Below the pieces are notes generated by a model. The model saw nothing but the letters and a program-made list of their open reading frames with translations, was not told the DNA's origin and searched no databases. Shown in pieces: positions 43,146-52,545 of a DNA stretch of 64,000 bases. Both the position numbers and the translations under genes were made by a program. This DNA is from Oscillatoriales cyanobacterium. Its GTDB lineage: Bacteria > Cyanobacteriota > Cyanobacteriia > Cyanobacteriales > Microcoleaceae. Location: positions 1 to 64,000 of the forward strand of contig REAP01000011.1 in the NCBI GenBank assembly GCA_004294385.1, given 5' to 3'. Positions within the stretch are counted from its first letter, which is position 1, and every line of letters starts with the position of its first letter.

Positions 43146-44924
43146 TCAATCTTTTCTTTCCTTGTCTTCTAAATCCTCATTTTTTTGCTCTTTGATCCTT
43201 TTTTCTGTGGATTTGCGCGATCGCATCTCTCTAGCCTTCGCTTGCAAATAGCTCAACTCCCCATCAGCTTCAGTTTCCATCGCACGATCATTGTTTCCCC
43301 CCTCAACATTAACCGCATTTTGAGAACCATTTTCAGATTCAGTTAGTGCGGCGCGCTGCTTATGTTGTTGAGCTTTTTGCTGTAACTGATTTAAATAATC
43401 ATCCGGCTGACTTTCCGTGTTTTGAAACTCCGTCGAACCAGCAGTGATTTCTGTGGCTGGTAAAATCTCTTTTGCAGACATCTCTTTTTTGCTTGCTTTC
43501 AATTGATCTTTCTTTTTTTGCAAGTCTTTAAAGAACTGTGATTGAGTAATTTCTGCTACTTGCTCATCCTTTTTCGCTTGGTCTATTTCAACTTTGAATA
43601 CTTGTTTAATCTGATCGGCAATTACTTTCCCATATCCAGATTTATTGAATCTATCCGCTGATACAATACTGCCACCAGTAGCAATTAATGCTAAAGCCGG
43701 CGCTGCTACAGGAACCCAACCTCCTAACAAGAAAATCCCGAAACAGATCGTGAAACATACTCCCAGCATCGCCAAAAAGGTTAGTGTCAGGCGCGTCGGA
43801 TGAGTCATGCGCCAAGCAAAAGTTCCTCCGACAATTGACCAAACCGAAATCCAGATAATTTCCACCCATTCCGGCCAAAACCAAAATAGAGGTCGATTAT
43901 CCAAAACCCCACTCAAAATTTGGCTAACTACTTGTGCGTGAGTAACTATCCCCGGCATGAATTGATTTTCGTGCTTTCCCGCACTGTAAGGAGTGTAAAA
44001 AAAATCTTTAACAGTTTCTGATGTATAACCAATCATTACTATCTTATCTTTTACCAAATTCGGATCGATCTTACCTTCCAAAATATCCATAAGTTTTACT
44101 TGGTTGGCAACTTTATTTCTGGCTCTATAATTAATTAATATTTGATATCCTCTAACATCAACATTTTTATATCCTCCGTCATTGGTAGATAATTGTTTAA
44201 ATTGTGTTTTTCCCAGCCATAAAGATTTGTCTAGCGCGAGTTTTGGGTAAATTCTTTCAACTTTCAGATAACGTAATGCTAGCTGGAGATTAAAGGAAAA
44301 TAAAACTTGGGAATTGTCATTGCAAAGGTGTTTTTCAGCAGAATCACTACTTTCTAATGCAGGGGGTTTCATAAATAATAAAGCCCTGCGGACTACCCCA
44401 CCCTGATCTACTCCGAAATCGGCAAATCCAATCCGGTCTTTTGGCATTCCGGGGGGAGGCGGAGAACCGGGACTATCGGGACTACCATCGGTGACTAAAC
44501 ATACTCCGATTGTGCGATCGCTTCGGGCCAAAAATTTAGTTAATTCCTCGCGCCCCTCTCCCAGCGGCACATCTCGCAGGACATCTAAACCGATGACTCG
44601 CGGCTGTAGTTTTTCAAGTTTTTGTAATATTTCAGCTATTTTGCGATCGGATATTGGCCACTGTTTGAGCTTCTGAATGTCTGATTCGGTAATTCCGACA
44701 ATTAGCAAGCGCGAGTCTGGACTTTCATCAGGACGCCACCTCACCATCTGATCGTAAGCACCTAACTCGATTGATTCAAGTATTCCCACCTGTCTGGCCC
44801 CAATTAACGACAGCGTGACGGCCGCCGTCGCAATTAGTACAGACCTCGCAAATGCTACTGAAGGCTTGTACAGTTGGCTCAATTGGGCTTTTGCCGATCG
44901 AATCTGGTTAAATATTTTACTCAT
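43146..44924 (-). CDS. CHASE2 domain protein with C-terminal charged tail
   Basis: A 592-aa protein. An N-terminal membrane helix (~26-47) is followed by a CHASE2 sensor domain (~50-345; LGAYDQMVRWRPDESPDSRL, VIGLDVLRDVPLGEGREELT, KIVMIGYTSETVKDFFYTPY) and three closing helices (~348-425; FWFWPEWVEIIWISVWSIVG). CHASE2 is normally linked to kinases, cyclases or CHAT proteases. Here the cytoplasmic end is instead a long charged, low-complexity region (~440-592) with no known output domain. The next gene encodes the ParA-like ATPase, which may be the output. Confidence 0.88.
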   Translation of the reverse strand: MSKIFNQIRSAKAQLSQLYKPSVAFARSVLIATAAVTLSLIGARQVGILESIELGAYDQMVRWRPDESPDSRLLIVGITESDIQKLKQWPISDRKIAEILQKLEKLQPRVIGLDVLRDVPLGEGREELTKFLARSDRTIGVCLVTDGSPDSPGSPPPPGMPKDRIGFADFGVDQGGVVRRALLFMKPPALESSDSAEKHLCNDNSQVLFSFNLQLALRYLKVERIYPKLALDKSLWLGKTQFKQLSTNDGGYKNVDVRGYQILINYRARNKVANQVKLMDILEGKIDPNLVKDKIVMIGYTSETVKDFFYTPYSAGKHENQFMPGIVTHAQVVSQILSGVLDNRPLFWFWPEWVEIIWISVWSIVGGTFAWRMTHPTRLTLTFLAMLGVCFTICFGIFLLGGWVPVAAPALALIATGGSIVSADRFNKSGYGKVIADQIKQVFKVEIDQAKKDEQVAEITQSQFFKDLQKKKDQLKASKKEMSAKEILPATEITAGSTEFQNTESQPDDYLNQLQQKAQQHKQRAALTESENGSQNAVNVEGGNNDRAMETEADGELSYLQAKAREMRSRKSTEKRIKEQKNEDLEDKERKD

Positions 44925-45239
44925 ATGGCTGGATAAAAGTTTGAGTCGTTTTGAGGTGCTTGCCTGAGCGATCGACTGCCTCTATCTTAGAACAATCGGA
45001 AACTTCGGCAACTTTGTCACCAAATCTTACAGTTTCTGGCCTTGAGTGTCTGTAGTAATCTGTGCGCCCTCGACAGCTAGATTTTTTGGCGATCGAACGG
45101 ACTTGCCGATCGCATTAATTAATGCTATGGATATATCAAGGTTGAAAATGTGTATCTCCGCCAAGTCTCACTACTCGAAAAAAATTGTCGCCAATAGGCA
45201 ATCTCAGTTTGTAATATGATAAATCAAAGGTACAGAAAA
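44925..45239. other. Divergent control region between the CHASE2 and DUF928 genes
   Basis: No gene seen in the ~315 bases. Several GCGATC-rich pieces and an AT-rich stretch before the DUF928 start. No promoter could be fixed with confidence. Confidence 0.4.
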
Positions 45240-45977
45240 ATGAAACGTTTTTTACATCTGGCTAGGCTTTCAGTGGCTTTATGTGCGATCGGGGCTACAA
45301 TCGGCACTTTACCCACACCAGTACAAGCGCAATCCCAGCCAATTCTGCTGAGTCAAAATCTCAACTTCCAGCCTCCCGACGTCACAGCCCCATCGAACCG
45401 ACAAGGAGGCACACATCGAGGAAATGGTCAATGTCCCGCTGGTTTATCTATTACTCCCTTAGTACCCACAAGTAATATTGGTTTAACACTCACAGATTCG
45501 CCAACATTTTTTGTGTATGTTCCTCAAACCGATGCCCCAATAGAATTCACCTTGCTCAGCGAAAAGGAAGATGAATTAATCTATGAAACTGGTTTCAAAA
45601 TTGACAAGCCAGGGATTGTGGCAGTGAAAGTTAAACCTGGGAACAAAACTAAATCTCTCGAACTTGGCAAACGTTATGTGTGGTCATTTTCCATGATTTG
45701 TGACCCCCAAGATCGATCGGCAGATTTAGTAGTTAAAGGATGGGTACAACGAGTAGAAAAACAGGCAAATATCCAGAGCGATTTGCAAAAATCCGACCCG
45801 ATGGCAAAACTGAATGTTTACGCTCAAAATGGGATTTGGTACGAAACTCTCAGTGCTCTAGCTGAACTGCGAAGCCAAACACCTTCCGATTCAATTTTGA
45901 CATCAGAGTGGAATAAATTGTTGCAGTCCCAAGGACTCGATTCAATAGCCACTAAACCGCTAGTTCAGTCTCTTTAA
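45240..45977 (+). CDS. Exported DUF928 protein
   Basis: A 245-aa protein with a signal peptide (LARLSVALCAIGATIGTLPT, cleavage after VQA) and the DUF928 pattern: TLTDSPTFFVYVPQTDAPIE, LELGKRYVWSFSMICDPQDR, VVKGWVQRVE. Cyanobacterial DUF928 genes often stand next to CHASE2 or TPR/CHAT genes, as here. The function is unknown; a periplasmic beta-sandwich partner of the CHASE2 sensor is a reasonable guess. The ATG at 45240 is preferred to 45216 because of the signal peptide start. Confidence 0.85.
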   Translation: MKRFLHLARLSVALCAIGATIGTLPTPVQAQSQPILLSQNLNFQPPDVTAPSNRQGGTHRGNGQCPAGLSITPLVPTSNIGLTLTDSPTFFVYVPQTDAPIEFTLLSEKEDELIYETGFKIDKPGIVAVKVKPGNKTKSLELGKRYVWSFSMICDPQDRSADLVVKGWVQRVEKQANIQSDLQKSDPMAKLNVYAQNGIWYETLSALAELRSQTPSDSILTSEWNKLLQSQGLDSIATKPLVQSL

Positions 45978-46112
45978 CTCTCTCAATTTATCAGGGTTTA
46001 CTCCGATTTCATCGTGTCTCAAAATCAACAATTTTATACTGTGAAACTGAAATTTAAACTCCAGGTTCACGGTACAAAATTGTTAAAATGAATCTTCTAA
46101 TTATTTCGACCA

Positions 46113-46892
46113 ATGAATAACTTTCCCACAATTCTAGCACTTGATTTTGACGGCGTAATCTGCGATGGATTAATCGAATATTTTCAAACAGCTTGGCGTA
46201 CCTACTGTCAAATCTGGAAACCAGCCCAAACAGTGCCAGATTCAGATTTAGCTTCGAGTTTTTACCGAGTCCGCCCAGCCATCGAAACTGGTTGGGAAAT
46301 GCCACTGCTGATTCGCGCACTGCTGACAGGAATTACGGAAGAGCAAATTTTGCTGGATTGGCCAACCATTGTACCACAGTTAATGACAGAAAATGGTTTG
46401 AAAGCTGTGGAAGTTAGCGCGATGTTAGACGGATTACGCGATAATTGGATTGCTGAAGATTTGGCTGGATGGCTTTCTCTGCACCGTTTTTATCCAGGGG
46501 TAACCGAAAGTTTACAGAAGTTGCAGGAGAGTTCAGTGAAAGTGGCTATTGTCACTACCAAGGAAGGTCGTTTTGTGCGCGAACTTTTGCAGCTAGCAGG
46601 TGTCAAAATGCCCTCAGAATTAATTTATGGCAAGGAATACAACAAGCCGAAACATCAAATTTTGCGGGAATTTTTGGCAGCATCTGGTGAAGATTCTACT
46701 ATTTGGTTTGTGGAAGACAGATTGAAAACTTTGCTGTCAGTGAAACAGCAGCCGGATTTATCTGAGGTGAAGTTATTTTTGGCTGATTGGGGTTATAATA
46801 CTCAGGCAGAAAGGGAATCAGTAGCTAAAAATCCACCCGTTAAATTGCTATCTCTGTCGCAATTTGCCGGAAATTTTTTAGTTGATTATTAG
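46113..46892 (+). CDS. HAD-superfamily hydrolase
   Basis: A 259-aa HAD protein: the DxD nucleophile motif ILALDFDGVICDGLIEYFQT, motif II in KVAIVTTKEGRFVRELLQLA, a lysine in YNKPKHQIL, and a motif IV acidic pair in IWFVEDRLKTLL. The phosphoglycolate-phosphatase-like branch is common in cyanobacteria; the substrate is not known. Confidence 0.85.
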   Translation: MNNFPTILALDFDGVICDGLIEYFQTAWRTYCQIWKPAQTVPDSDLASSFYRVRPAIETGWEMPLLIRALLTGITEEQILLDWPTIVPQLMTENGLKAVEVSAMLDGLRDNWIAEDLAGWLSLHRFYPGVTESLQKLQESSVKVAIVTTKEGRFVRELLQLAGVKMPSELIYGKEYNKPKHQILREFLAASGEDSTIWFVEDRLKTLLSVKQQPDLSEVKLFLADWGYNTQAERESVAKNPPVKLLSLSQFAGNFLVDY

Positions 46893-46899
46893 TTGTCAG

Positions 46900-46987
46900 T
46901 TGCGTACCCTGAGCGTAGTCGAAGGGCACAGCAAATAACCCTTCGACTCCGCTCAGGGCACTCCAAATAACCAATAACAAATAACAA
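46900..46987. repeat. CCCTGAGCGTAGTCGAAGGG palindromes and AACAAAT repeats
   Basis: Two facing copies of the CCCTTCGAC-CGCTCAGGG palindrome and an ATAACAAATAACAAAT run ending just before the nurA start. Confidence 0.8.
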
Positions 46988-48205
46988 ATGCTCGATTTAA
47001 CCAAAGCAGCAAAAGCCATGCAGGGAATGAGCCAACATTTAACTGTCGAGGCTCTAGCGGCTCGTCAGCGTTTAGAAGTAGCTCAGAACTTGCTAGAAAA
47101 AGCGGCCGGGAGACAGCAAGAATTGGTAGAATTACAAGAGAGTTGGCGCGATCGCAATTTATTCAATTCTGCCACACCGATCGAGCCATTGTGCGATCGC
47201 CCTTACATCCCAACACCACCCGCAGCCCACACAGTATTTGCCACAGACGGCTCACAAATCTCACCAAGCCATCACGAAATAGCCTACTGCTACCTACTAA
47301 ACATCGGCACAGTCATGCTCCATTACGGGCAAAGTCGCCACCCAGTTTTAGACAGTATACCCGAAGTTTTTTACAAGCCAGAAGACTTGTATATTTCCCG
47401 ACAATGGGGAATTAGAACCGAAGAATGGATGGGATATAAACGCGCAGTTTCCGAAGCAATCTTCCTAGCAGAAATGGGCGAAAATTGGGCAAAAGTTAAC
47501 AACCATAAATTCCCAGCACCAACCTTAGCAATGGTAGACGGTTCTCTGATTTTATGGTTTTTAGAAGCCTTACCCACCGAAGCACGAGATATAATTTTGC
47601 AGCCCATTTTAGAAGCTTGGGACAGATTGCGTATCGCCAGAATTCCCCTATTAGGATACTTGAGCGCTTCTCGTAGCAGTGACAGCCTAGCTTTTCTGCG
47701 ATTTCAAGCTTGCACCTACGAAGTGCCAGACTGCATCAATAATTGCCCAAATGTTGGATTTGCCGCCACACTTTCTTTCGCAGAAAAAGCACCTTGTCAA
47801 GTGTTTGAACCCTTGCGAGATGTCATTTTATGGGCAACAATCTTATTACCCGGACAAAGAAGTCCTTTCTGGAAATCACAATCTCGAATCCTAGATTTGT
47901 ACGGGCTTAATTCTGTCTATTTCTGTTATGTTAACGTCGGCACAGAAATTGCTAGAATAGAAGTACCAGAATGGCTAGTTGAAGATACAGAACAGCTAGA
48001 TTTAGCCTTGGGAATGATGCTAGCTCAGGTGAAAAAAGGCGGTGGCTATCCAGTCACATTGGCCGAAGCTCACAATCAAGCTGTGGTGAAAGGAGGAGAT
48101 AGAGGTCGATTTTTCGCGTTGTTGGAGCAGCAAATGATTAAAGCTGGTATGAAAAATGTCGGAACTTCTTATAAGGAAACACGGAAACGCGGCAGTATTG
48201 CTTGA
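46988..48205 (+). CDS. NurA-domain nuclease
   Basis: A 405-aa protein with an N-terminal helical region (LTVEALAARQRLEVAQNLLE) and a NurA domain: VFATDGSQISPSHHEIAYCY (metal-binding Asp), TLAMVDGSLILWFLEAL, and the late YPVTLAEAHNQAVVKGGDRG. NurA is a 5'-3' exonuclease acting with HerA at DNA ends in archaea; cyanobacterial homologues are known. A HerA partner is not in this window. Confidence 0.87.
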   Translation: MLDLTKAAKAMQGMSQHLTVEALAARQRLEVAQNLLEKAAGRQQELVELQESWRDRNLFNSATPIEPLCDRPYIPTPPAAHTVFATDGSQISPSHHEIAYCYLLNIGTVMLHYGQSRHPVLDSIPEVFYKPEDLYISRQWGIRTEEWMGYKRAVSEAIFLAEMGENWAKVNNHKFPAPTLAMVDGSLILWFLEALPTEARDIILQPILEAWDRLRIARIPLLGYLSASRSSDSLAFLRFQACTYEVPDCINNCPNVGFAATLSFAEKAPCQVFEPLRDVILWATILLPGQRSPFWKSQSRILDLYGLNSVYFCYVNVGTEIARIEVPEWLVEDTEQLDLALGMMLAQVKKGGGYPVTLAEAHNQAVVKGGDRGRFFALLEQQMIKAGMKNVGTSYKETRKRGSIA

Positions 48206-48231
48206 ATTAAAAATGAGAGTAAACTTAGGCA

Positions 48232-48297
48232 GAAACCGGGTTTTTACTTATATCTTGCATCTGAGTGTTTAACGCTGATAAAAAACCCGGTTTCTTT
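48232..48297. repeat. CCGGGTTT palindromic element
   Basis: AGAAACCGGGTTTTTACT to AAAAAACCCGGTTTCTTT around an unrelated centre, between nurA and the small membrane protein gene. Confidence 0.75.
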
Positions 48298-48331
48298 GGT
48301 ATTGATGCGTAATTAGAGTGAAAAATATTAT

Positions 48332-48550
48332 ATGCCGATTGAATTAATCATCTTAATTGCTTCATTACTTGTATCTTGGTTAGTATTTAATTGGGCTGTC
48401 AAAGTATTGAAGGCTAGCATCGGGACGGCGATTGCTATGGCAGTAATTGTACTAACAATGCAGTTAATGTTTGGAATTGGGCCAAATCAATTGTTTCAGT
48501 ATGTAATTAATCTGCCCGAAACACTTTGGAAAATGATTTCGGGCAAATGA
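48332..48550 (+). CDS. Small conserved membrane protein
   Basis: A 72-aa protein with two membrane helices (ELIILIASLLVSWLVFNWAV and IGTAIAMAVIVLTMQLMFGI) and an amphipathic end. I do not recognise a named family. The clean two-helix plan, ATG start and normal codon use support a real gene. Confidence 0.65.
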   Translation: MPIELIILIASLLVSWLVFNWAVKVLKASIGTAIAMAVIVLTMQLMFGIGPNQLFQYVINLPETLWKMISGK

Positions 48551-48728
48551 TATAAGAGAAGGAAGAAGGAAGAAGGAAGAAGGAGAATTTTCCCTCTTAT
48601 CGATAATTCATATCAATTTCGGTAACACCGGAATGATATAGAGGACACTCCAAAAGCCCAAGGAGTGTCAACAACCAGGTCAAACCCATCGGCCGGCAAG
48701 GGTTGAAACTCCTGCCTCAAAGCGCAAT

Positions 48729-48774
48729 TCCTCTCAAAGAGGACTGATGATTTCTTGAGTCCTCTTTGAGAGGA
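48729..48774. repeat. Perfect 17-bp inverted repeat
   Basis: TCCTCTCAAAGAGGACT pairs with AGTCCTCTTTGAGAGGA across a 12-base loop, between the convergent membrane protein and ABC transporter genes. No T tract follows, so an extruding palindromic element is more likely than a classic terminator. Confidence 0.8.
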
Positions 48775-48786
48775 CTGTCTTCTATT

Positions 48787-48810
48787 AGACAGGGGTTTTA
48801 ACCCCTGTCT
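48787..48810. repeat. Perfect 11-bp inverted repeat
   Basis: AGACAGGGGTT pairs with AACCCCTGTCT across a two-base TT gap. It lies 14 bases after the ABC transporter stop. With the 17-bp hairpin it forms a double-stem region that could end transcription from either side. Confidence 0.8.
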
Positions 48811-48824
48811 CCAGGGCGGGCCCA

Positions 48825-50720
48825 CTAACTTTCGAGCATTTGCAACTTGTACAAACTAGCATACAAGCCTTCTTGCTGCAACAATTCATCGTGGGTACCA
48901 GACTCTATCAATTGCCCGCGCTTGAGCACCAAAATGCGATCGACATTTCGGATAGTTGAGAGTCGGTGAGCAATAATTATCGCCGTTCTTTCTTCCATTA
49001 AACGCTCTAGTGCTTGTTGAATTAGAGCTTCTGTCCCCACGTCCAAACTAGCAGTTGCTTCGTCTAGAACTAAAATAGTCGGATTGCGAATAGCAGCGCG
49101 AGCAAAGGCTAATAATTGCTTTTGTCCCCCTGACAAATTCGTCCCCCGTTCCCGCAATTGTGTATCATAACCTTGAGGTAATTGTTCAATTAAACCGGCA
49201 ACATTTGTCTTTTCTGCTGCTGCTTTAATTTCCTCGATCGAGTAATTTTCACCCAGGCTAATATTGCTCTTAACATCACCAGCAAATAGAAAACCATCTT
49301 GGATAATCACACCTATATACCGTCGCAATTCTGCTTGAGGCAAATCCCGAATATCGACATGATTAATTAAAATACGTCCTTTGGTGGGTTCATAGAGGCG
49401 ACAGAGGAGACGAATAATTGAACTTTTGCCAGCACCGGTTGGGCCAACTAATGCGACTTTCTCACCAGATTTGATTGTGAAATTGAGATTTTGCAGAACA
49501 TATTCATCTTCTTTGTAAGCAAACCACACATTGTCAAATTGGATTTCTCCTGATTCTAAATCCTGCGATTTGGCAATTTCATCTGGATGACTGGCAATAA
49601 GTAGCGGTGAATTCTCTTCCCTTTGTCTGTCTTCCTGCTGACTTCTTCTTTCTTCCTTCTGTGCGCTAGTTGGATCTTTGATTTCGATGGGTTCATTGAG
49701 AATATCACTAATCCGTTCAACGGCGGTAAATCCTGCTTGAATAGCGGTAAATTTCTCAGCAAATTGCCGTAGCGGATCGAAGAGACGTTGAGCAAACAGA
49801 ATGAATGCAGAGAGAGTCCCAAAGTTAATTGTACCTGCTAGAAGGCTTTGACCGCCCATCCACAACACTGCTGCGATCGCAACTAAAGCAATCCATTCTA
49901 ATGTAGCAGATACGGCGGAGTCGTAAAAGATAGTTTCATCAATTTCTTTAATGTAGCGCTGATTGGTGACGCGAAACAATTCAGAGTTGAATCTTTCGCG
50001 GCGGAATAGCTGAACTACACCAATACCAGTCAGGTTTTCTTGCAGTTGTGCGTTGAGATCGGAAAGTTCTTCTCTAGTATTGTAATTTGCTATGCGATAT
50101 TTGTACTGAAAATAAACGATTAGTGCGGTAATTGGTATCATCATCAACACCAACATTAAAGCAAGTTGCCACTGCATGGTAAACATGAATATGGCAATTA
50201 CTAAGATTGAAAATAAATCGCCAACAATGCCGATCGCACCAGAAGAGAAAACTTCGCCCAAAGCCTCGACATCACTGGTGAGGCGAGTCATCAGTTTGCC
50301 TACGGGAGTGCGATCGAAAAATCTGACTGCGAGGGAAGTGACGTGGGCGAACAAATCATTTCTAATATCAGTAGTAATTATTTGCCCTACTTTCGTGACT
50401 AAATAGCCTTGAACTGATTGCAATCCTAGCCGAAATGTGATAGTTAGCATTAGCATAACTGCCAGAATATTTAATCCAGCAGACAAAGGCATTCCCCGCA
50501 AAAATTCGTAGGTAGGTTCAGCTCGAATTAGGGAAATTGCCTGTCCGATCAAGATGGGTTGAACAGCACCTGATATGGCTAGTGGTACTAATAGGACGAT
50601 CGAAATAATCAGCAAGCGTTTGCTGCGGGTTGCATAGGATGCCAACCTCATGAATAACCGCCAGTCTGTTTCGCGGCGGGGTTGGTTTTTGGTATCTGCT
50701 ACTGATGAGGAAACGGTCAT
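48825..50720 (-). CDS. ABC exporter, fused permease and ATPase
   Basis: A 631-aa half-transporter. The membrane domain (about 30-330) has six helices and FFDRTPVGKLMTRLTSDVEA. The ATPase has Walker A (ALVGPTGAGKSSIIRLLCRL), the signature NLSGGQKQLLAFARA, and Walker B (ILVLDEATASLD). It resembles MdlB/MsbA-type exporters; lipid, drug or peptide are all possible substrates. The linker between domains (about 350-382, KEERRSQQEDRQREEN) is unusually charged and coded by a TTCTTCC-like low-complexity stretch, probably repeat-derived. Confidence 0.93.
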   Translation of the reverse strand: MTVSSSVADTKNQPRRETDWRLFMRLASYATRSKRLLIISIVLLVPLAISGAVQPILIGQAISLIRAEPTYEFLRGMPLSAGLNILAVMLMLTITFRLGLQSVQGYLVTKVGQIITTDIRNDLFAHVTSLAVRFFDRTPVGKLMTRLTSDVEALGEVFSSGAIGIVGDLFSILVIAIFMFTMQWQLALMLVLMMIPITALIVYFQYKYRIANYNTREELSDLNAQLQENLTGIGVVQLFRRERFNSELFRVTNQRYIKEIDETIFYDSAVSATLEWIALVAIAAVLWMGGQSLLAGTINFGTLSAFILFAQRLFDPLRQFAEKFTAIQAGFTAVERISDILNEPIEIKDPTSAQKEERRSQQEDRQREENSPLLIASHPDEIAKSQDLESGEIQFDNVWFAYKEDEYVLQNLNFTIKSGEKVALVGPTGAGKSSIIRLLCRLYEPTKGRILINHVDIRDLPQAELRRYIGVIIQDGFLFAGDVKSNISLGENYSIEEIKAAAEKTNVAGLIEQLPQGYDTQLRERGTNLSGGQKQLLAFARAAIRNPTILVLDEATASLDVGTEALIQQALERLMEERTAIIIAHRLSTIRNVDRILVLKRGQLIESGTHDELLQQEGLYASLYKLQMLES

Positions 50721-50811
50721 TCGATTTTAGATTTTAGATTTTAGATTTTAGATTGCAGAAGTAATTCTGTGACTCTATATAATAATTGTAGCAAATACAA
50801 TCAGTTAAATC

Positions 50812-51324
50812 ATGCAAGAAATAGAAACAGCTAGATTATATCTAAGACAATTTACACCGGGCGACTTAGATGAGCTGTACTGCATTTACAGCGATTCCGA
50901 AGTAATGAAATACATCGGCAAAGGAGTTAGAACTAGAGAAGAAACAGAAATCGCCCTTCATACTATGCTCCAATGTTGGCAACAAAACAACTTTGGAATG
51001 TGGGCTTTAGTACATAAAACAGACAGTAAAATGATCGGTCGATGCGGACTTTGTTTTCTGGACAAAACATCGGACGTTGAGCTTGGCTATGCGATCAACA
51101 AAGCTTATTGGAATCAAGGATTGGCGACAGAAACATCTTTTGCTAGTTTAAACTATGGATTTGAAATATTAAAGTTGGAGAGAATAGTTGCGATTGCTCG
51201 CCCCGAAAATATCGCCTCCCAGCGAGTGATGCAGAAAGTTGGCATGAAATATGAAAAAAATGCTCGTTATTATGAAACTGATGTAGTATATTATTCTAAA
51301 TCGCGATCGACCAGTCAAGATTAA
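50812..51324 (+). CDS. GNAT N-acetyltransferase, RimJ/RimL-like
   Basis: A 170-aa GNAT protein: ETARLYLRQFTPGDLDELYC, DVELGYAINKAYWNQGLATE, a degenerate acetyl-CoA loop, and RIVAIARPENIASQRVMQKV. This branch acetylates ribosomal protein N-termini or small amines; the target is unknown. Confidence 0.85.
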   Translation: MQEIETARLYLRQFTPGDLDELYCIYSDSEVMKYIGKGVRTREETEIALHTMLQCWQQNNFGMWALVHKTDSKMIGRCGLCFLDKTSDVELGYAINKAYWNQGLATETSFASLNYGFEILKLERIVAIARPENIASQRVMQKVGMKYEKNARYYETDVVYYSKSRSTSQD

Positions 51325-51388
51325 GCCGATCGCCTGTACACCCAGTTGTCAGATCCTCGATCGAGCGATCGGACTTTTTCCCTTCCTT

Positions 51389-52246
51389 TTATTCCTCCCG
51401 CAATTTTTGGATATCTTCTACGCTCAAACCAGTCATTTGACTGATGGTTTGATCGTCAAGTACATTCAGAAGTTGCCTAGCAATTTCGAGAGCTTTTTCT
51501 CTCATTCCTTCTTCTCTGCCCTCTTCTCTGCCCTCTTCTCTGCCCTTTCGCGAGATTCCCTGCTGATCCAGAATATACCTTTCGCGTGCTTCTAAATCTG
51601 ATAACTCTTCTGGATTCAAGTTAGTTTCATTAGCAATAGCAAAGGCTTGCTGTATTTCGGAGACTGTTTCCATTGTTTGCGGTACTACTTCCAAACAGGG
51701 AGCATTTTTCATAAAATAAACCCACTTGTCAGTCAAGGTTTCTAACTGATCCAATTGTTTGTTAAATTTTGGCAATTCGATAAAGATCATTTCTATCTCT
51801 GGATCGATATAATCAAATAAACGCTTTTTCTCCTTGAACACAAAGTGAGAAATTACTTCTCGGTCATTATCAAACATTTCAAAATCAGTAATTGTCAAAG
51901 CGATTACAGGTTTTAACTTAAAGTAACCTTCACCACGCATCAGTTGAGTCGAGTAAGTTTTCGCAGTATTGTAAACCACCCGTTTCGCAAAAGATTCTAC
52001 ATTTAAAACTTGCATCTCGATAATTACAGTTGCGCCTCCTGTAAGTCTGGCTTTGACATCCAGGTAAGAATCTTTGAGATACTGTACTCTCGATGCTAAA
52101 TATGGGTCGATAATTTCTAGGTCGGCGATGGTGGGGTTGCCATCATAAATCATAGCATTGAGAAAGCTGATTAAGATTGGTTTGCTTTCATTTGAGCCGA
52201 AGATTTTTTTGAATGCAAAATCAGTTTTGGGGTTAATGAATCTCAT
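51389..52246 (-). CDS. Rpn-family PD-(D/E)XK nuclease
   Basis: A 285-aa protein starting MRFINPKTDFAFKKIFGSNE, with the nuclease core TVIIEMQVLNVESFAKRVVY and DYIDPEIEMIFIELPKF, as in the recombination-promoting nuclease/PDDEXK_2 transposase-like family. The C-terminal part has a GREE repeat (GREEGREEGREEG, coded by a threefold GAGGAAGGGCAGA-type repeat) and a short helical domain. RpnA-type proteins nick DNA and stimulate recA-independent recombination. These genes are common in cyanobacteria, often in many copies. Confidence 0.87.
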   Translation of the reverse strand: MRFINPKTDFAFKKIFGSNESKPILISFLNAMIYDGNPTIADLEIIDPYLASRVQYLKDSYLDVKARLTGGATVIIEMQVLNVESFAKRVVYNTAKTYSTQLMRGEGYFKLKPVIALTITDFEMFDNDREVISHFVFKEKKRLFDYIDPEIEMIFIELPKFNKQLDQLETLTDKWVYFMKNAPCLEVVPQTMETVSEIQQAFAIANETNLNPEELSDLEARERYILDQQGISRKGREEGREEGREEGMREKALEIARQLLNVLDDQTISQMTGLSVEDIQKLREE

Positions 52247-52395
52247 GGTTAATCTATATTAAAGTGATTTACCTATTATTTTAAACCAGTTAGCGCTTGC
52301 TATATCTTCTTTTTGGTACTACTTTGGGCGATCGACCTTTAAAGCGCTCTGACTTTGCAGTAAATTTAAATAGTTGTTTGGAGAAAATTAATTAG

Positions 52396-52542
52396 GCGAT
52401 CGCAGCAGGTACGCCACTGGTTCGCATGATCGAAGAAAAGCGAGAACAAGGAGTTTTTCTCAGTGTCTTAGGCTTTGGGACTGGTAATTTGCAAGATCAA
52501 GATTTTAACGACGACAAATATGCTATCTTTTGTATCGGCTGA
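52396..52542 (+). pseudogene. vWA-domain protein fragment
   Basis: A 48-codon open stretch reads PLVRMIEEKREQGVFLSVLG and FGTGNLQDQDFNDDKYA before a stop. This is the conserved middle of bacterial von Willebrand factor A proteins (YfbK type, LVxLIEEKREQGVFLTVLG). The metal-binding DxSxS part and the C-terminus are missing, so this is a remnant. Confidence 0.75.
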
Positions 52543-52545
52543 CAA

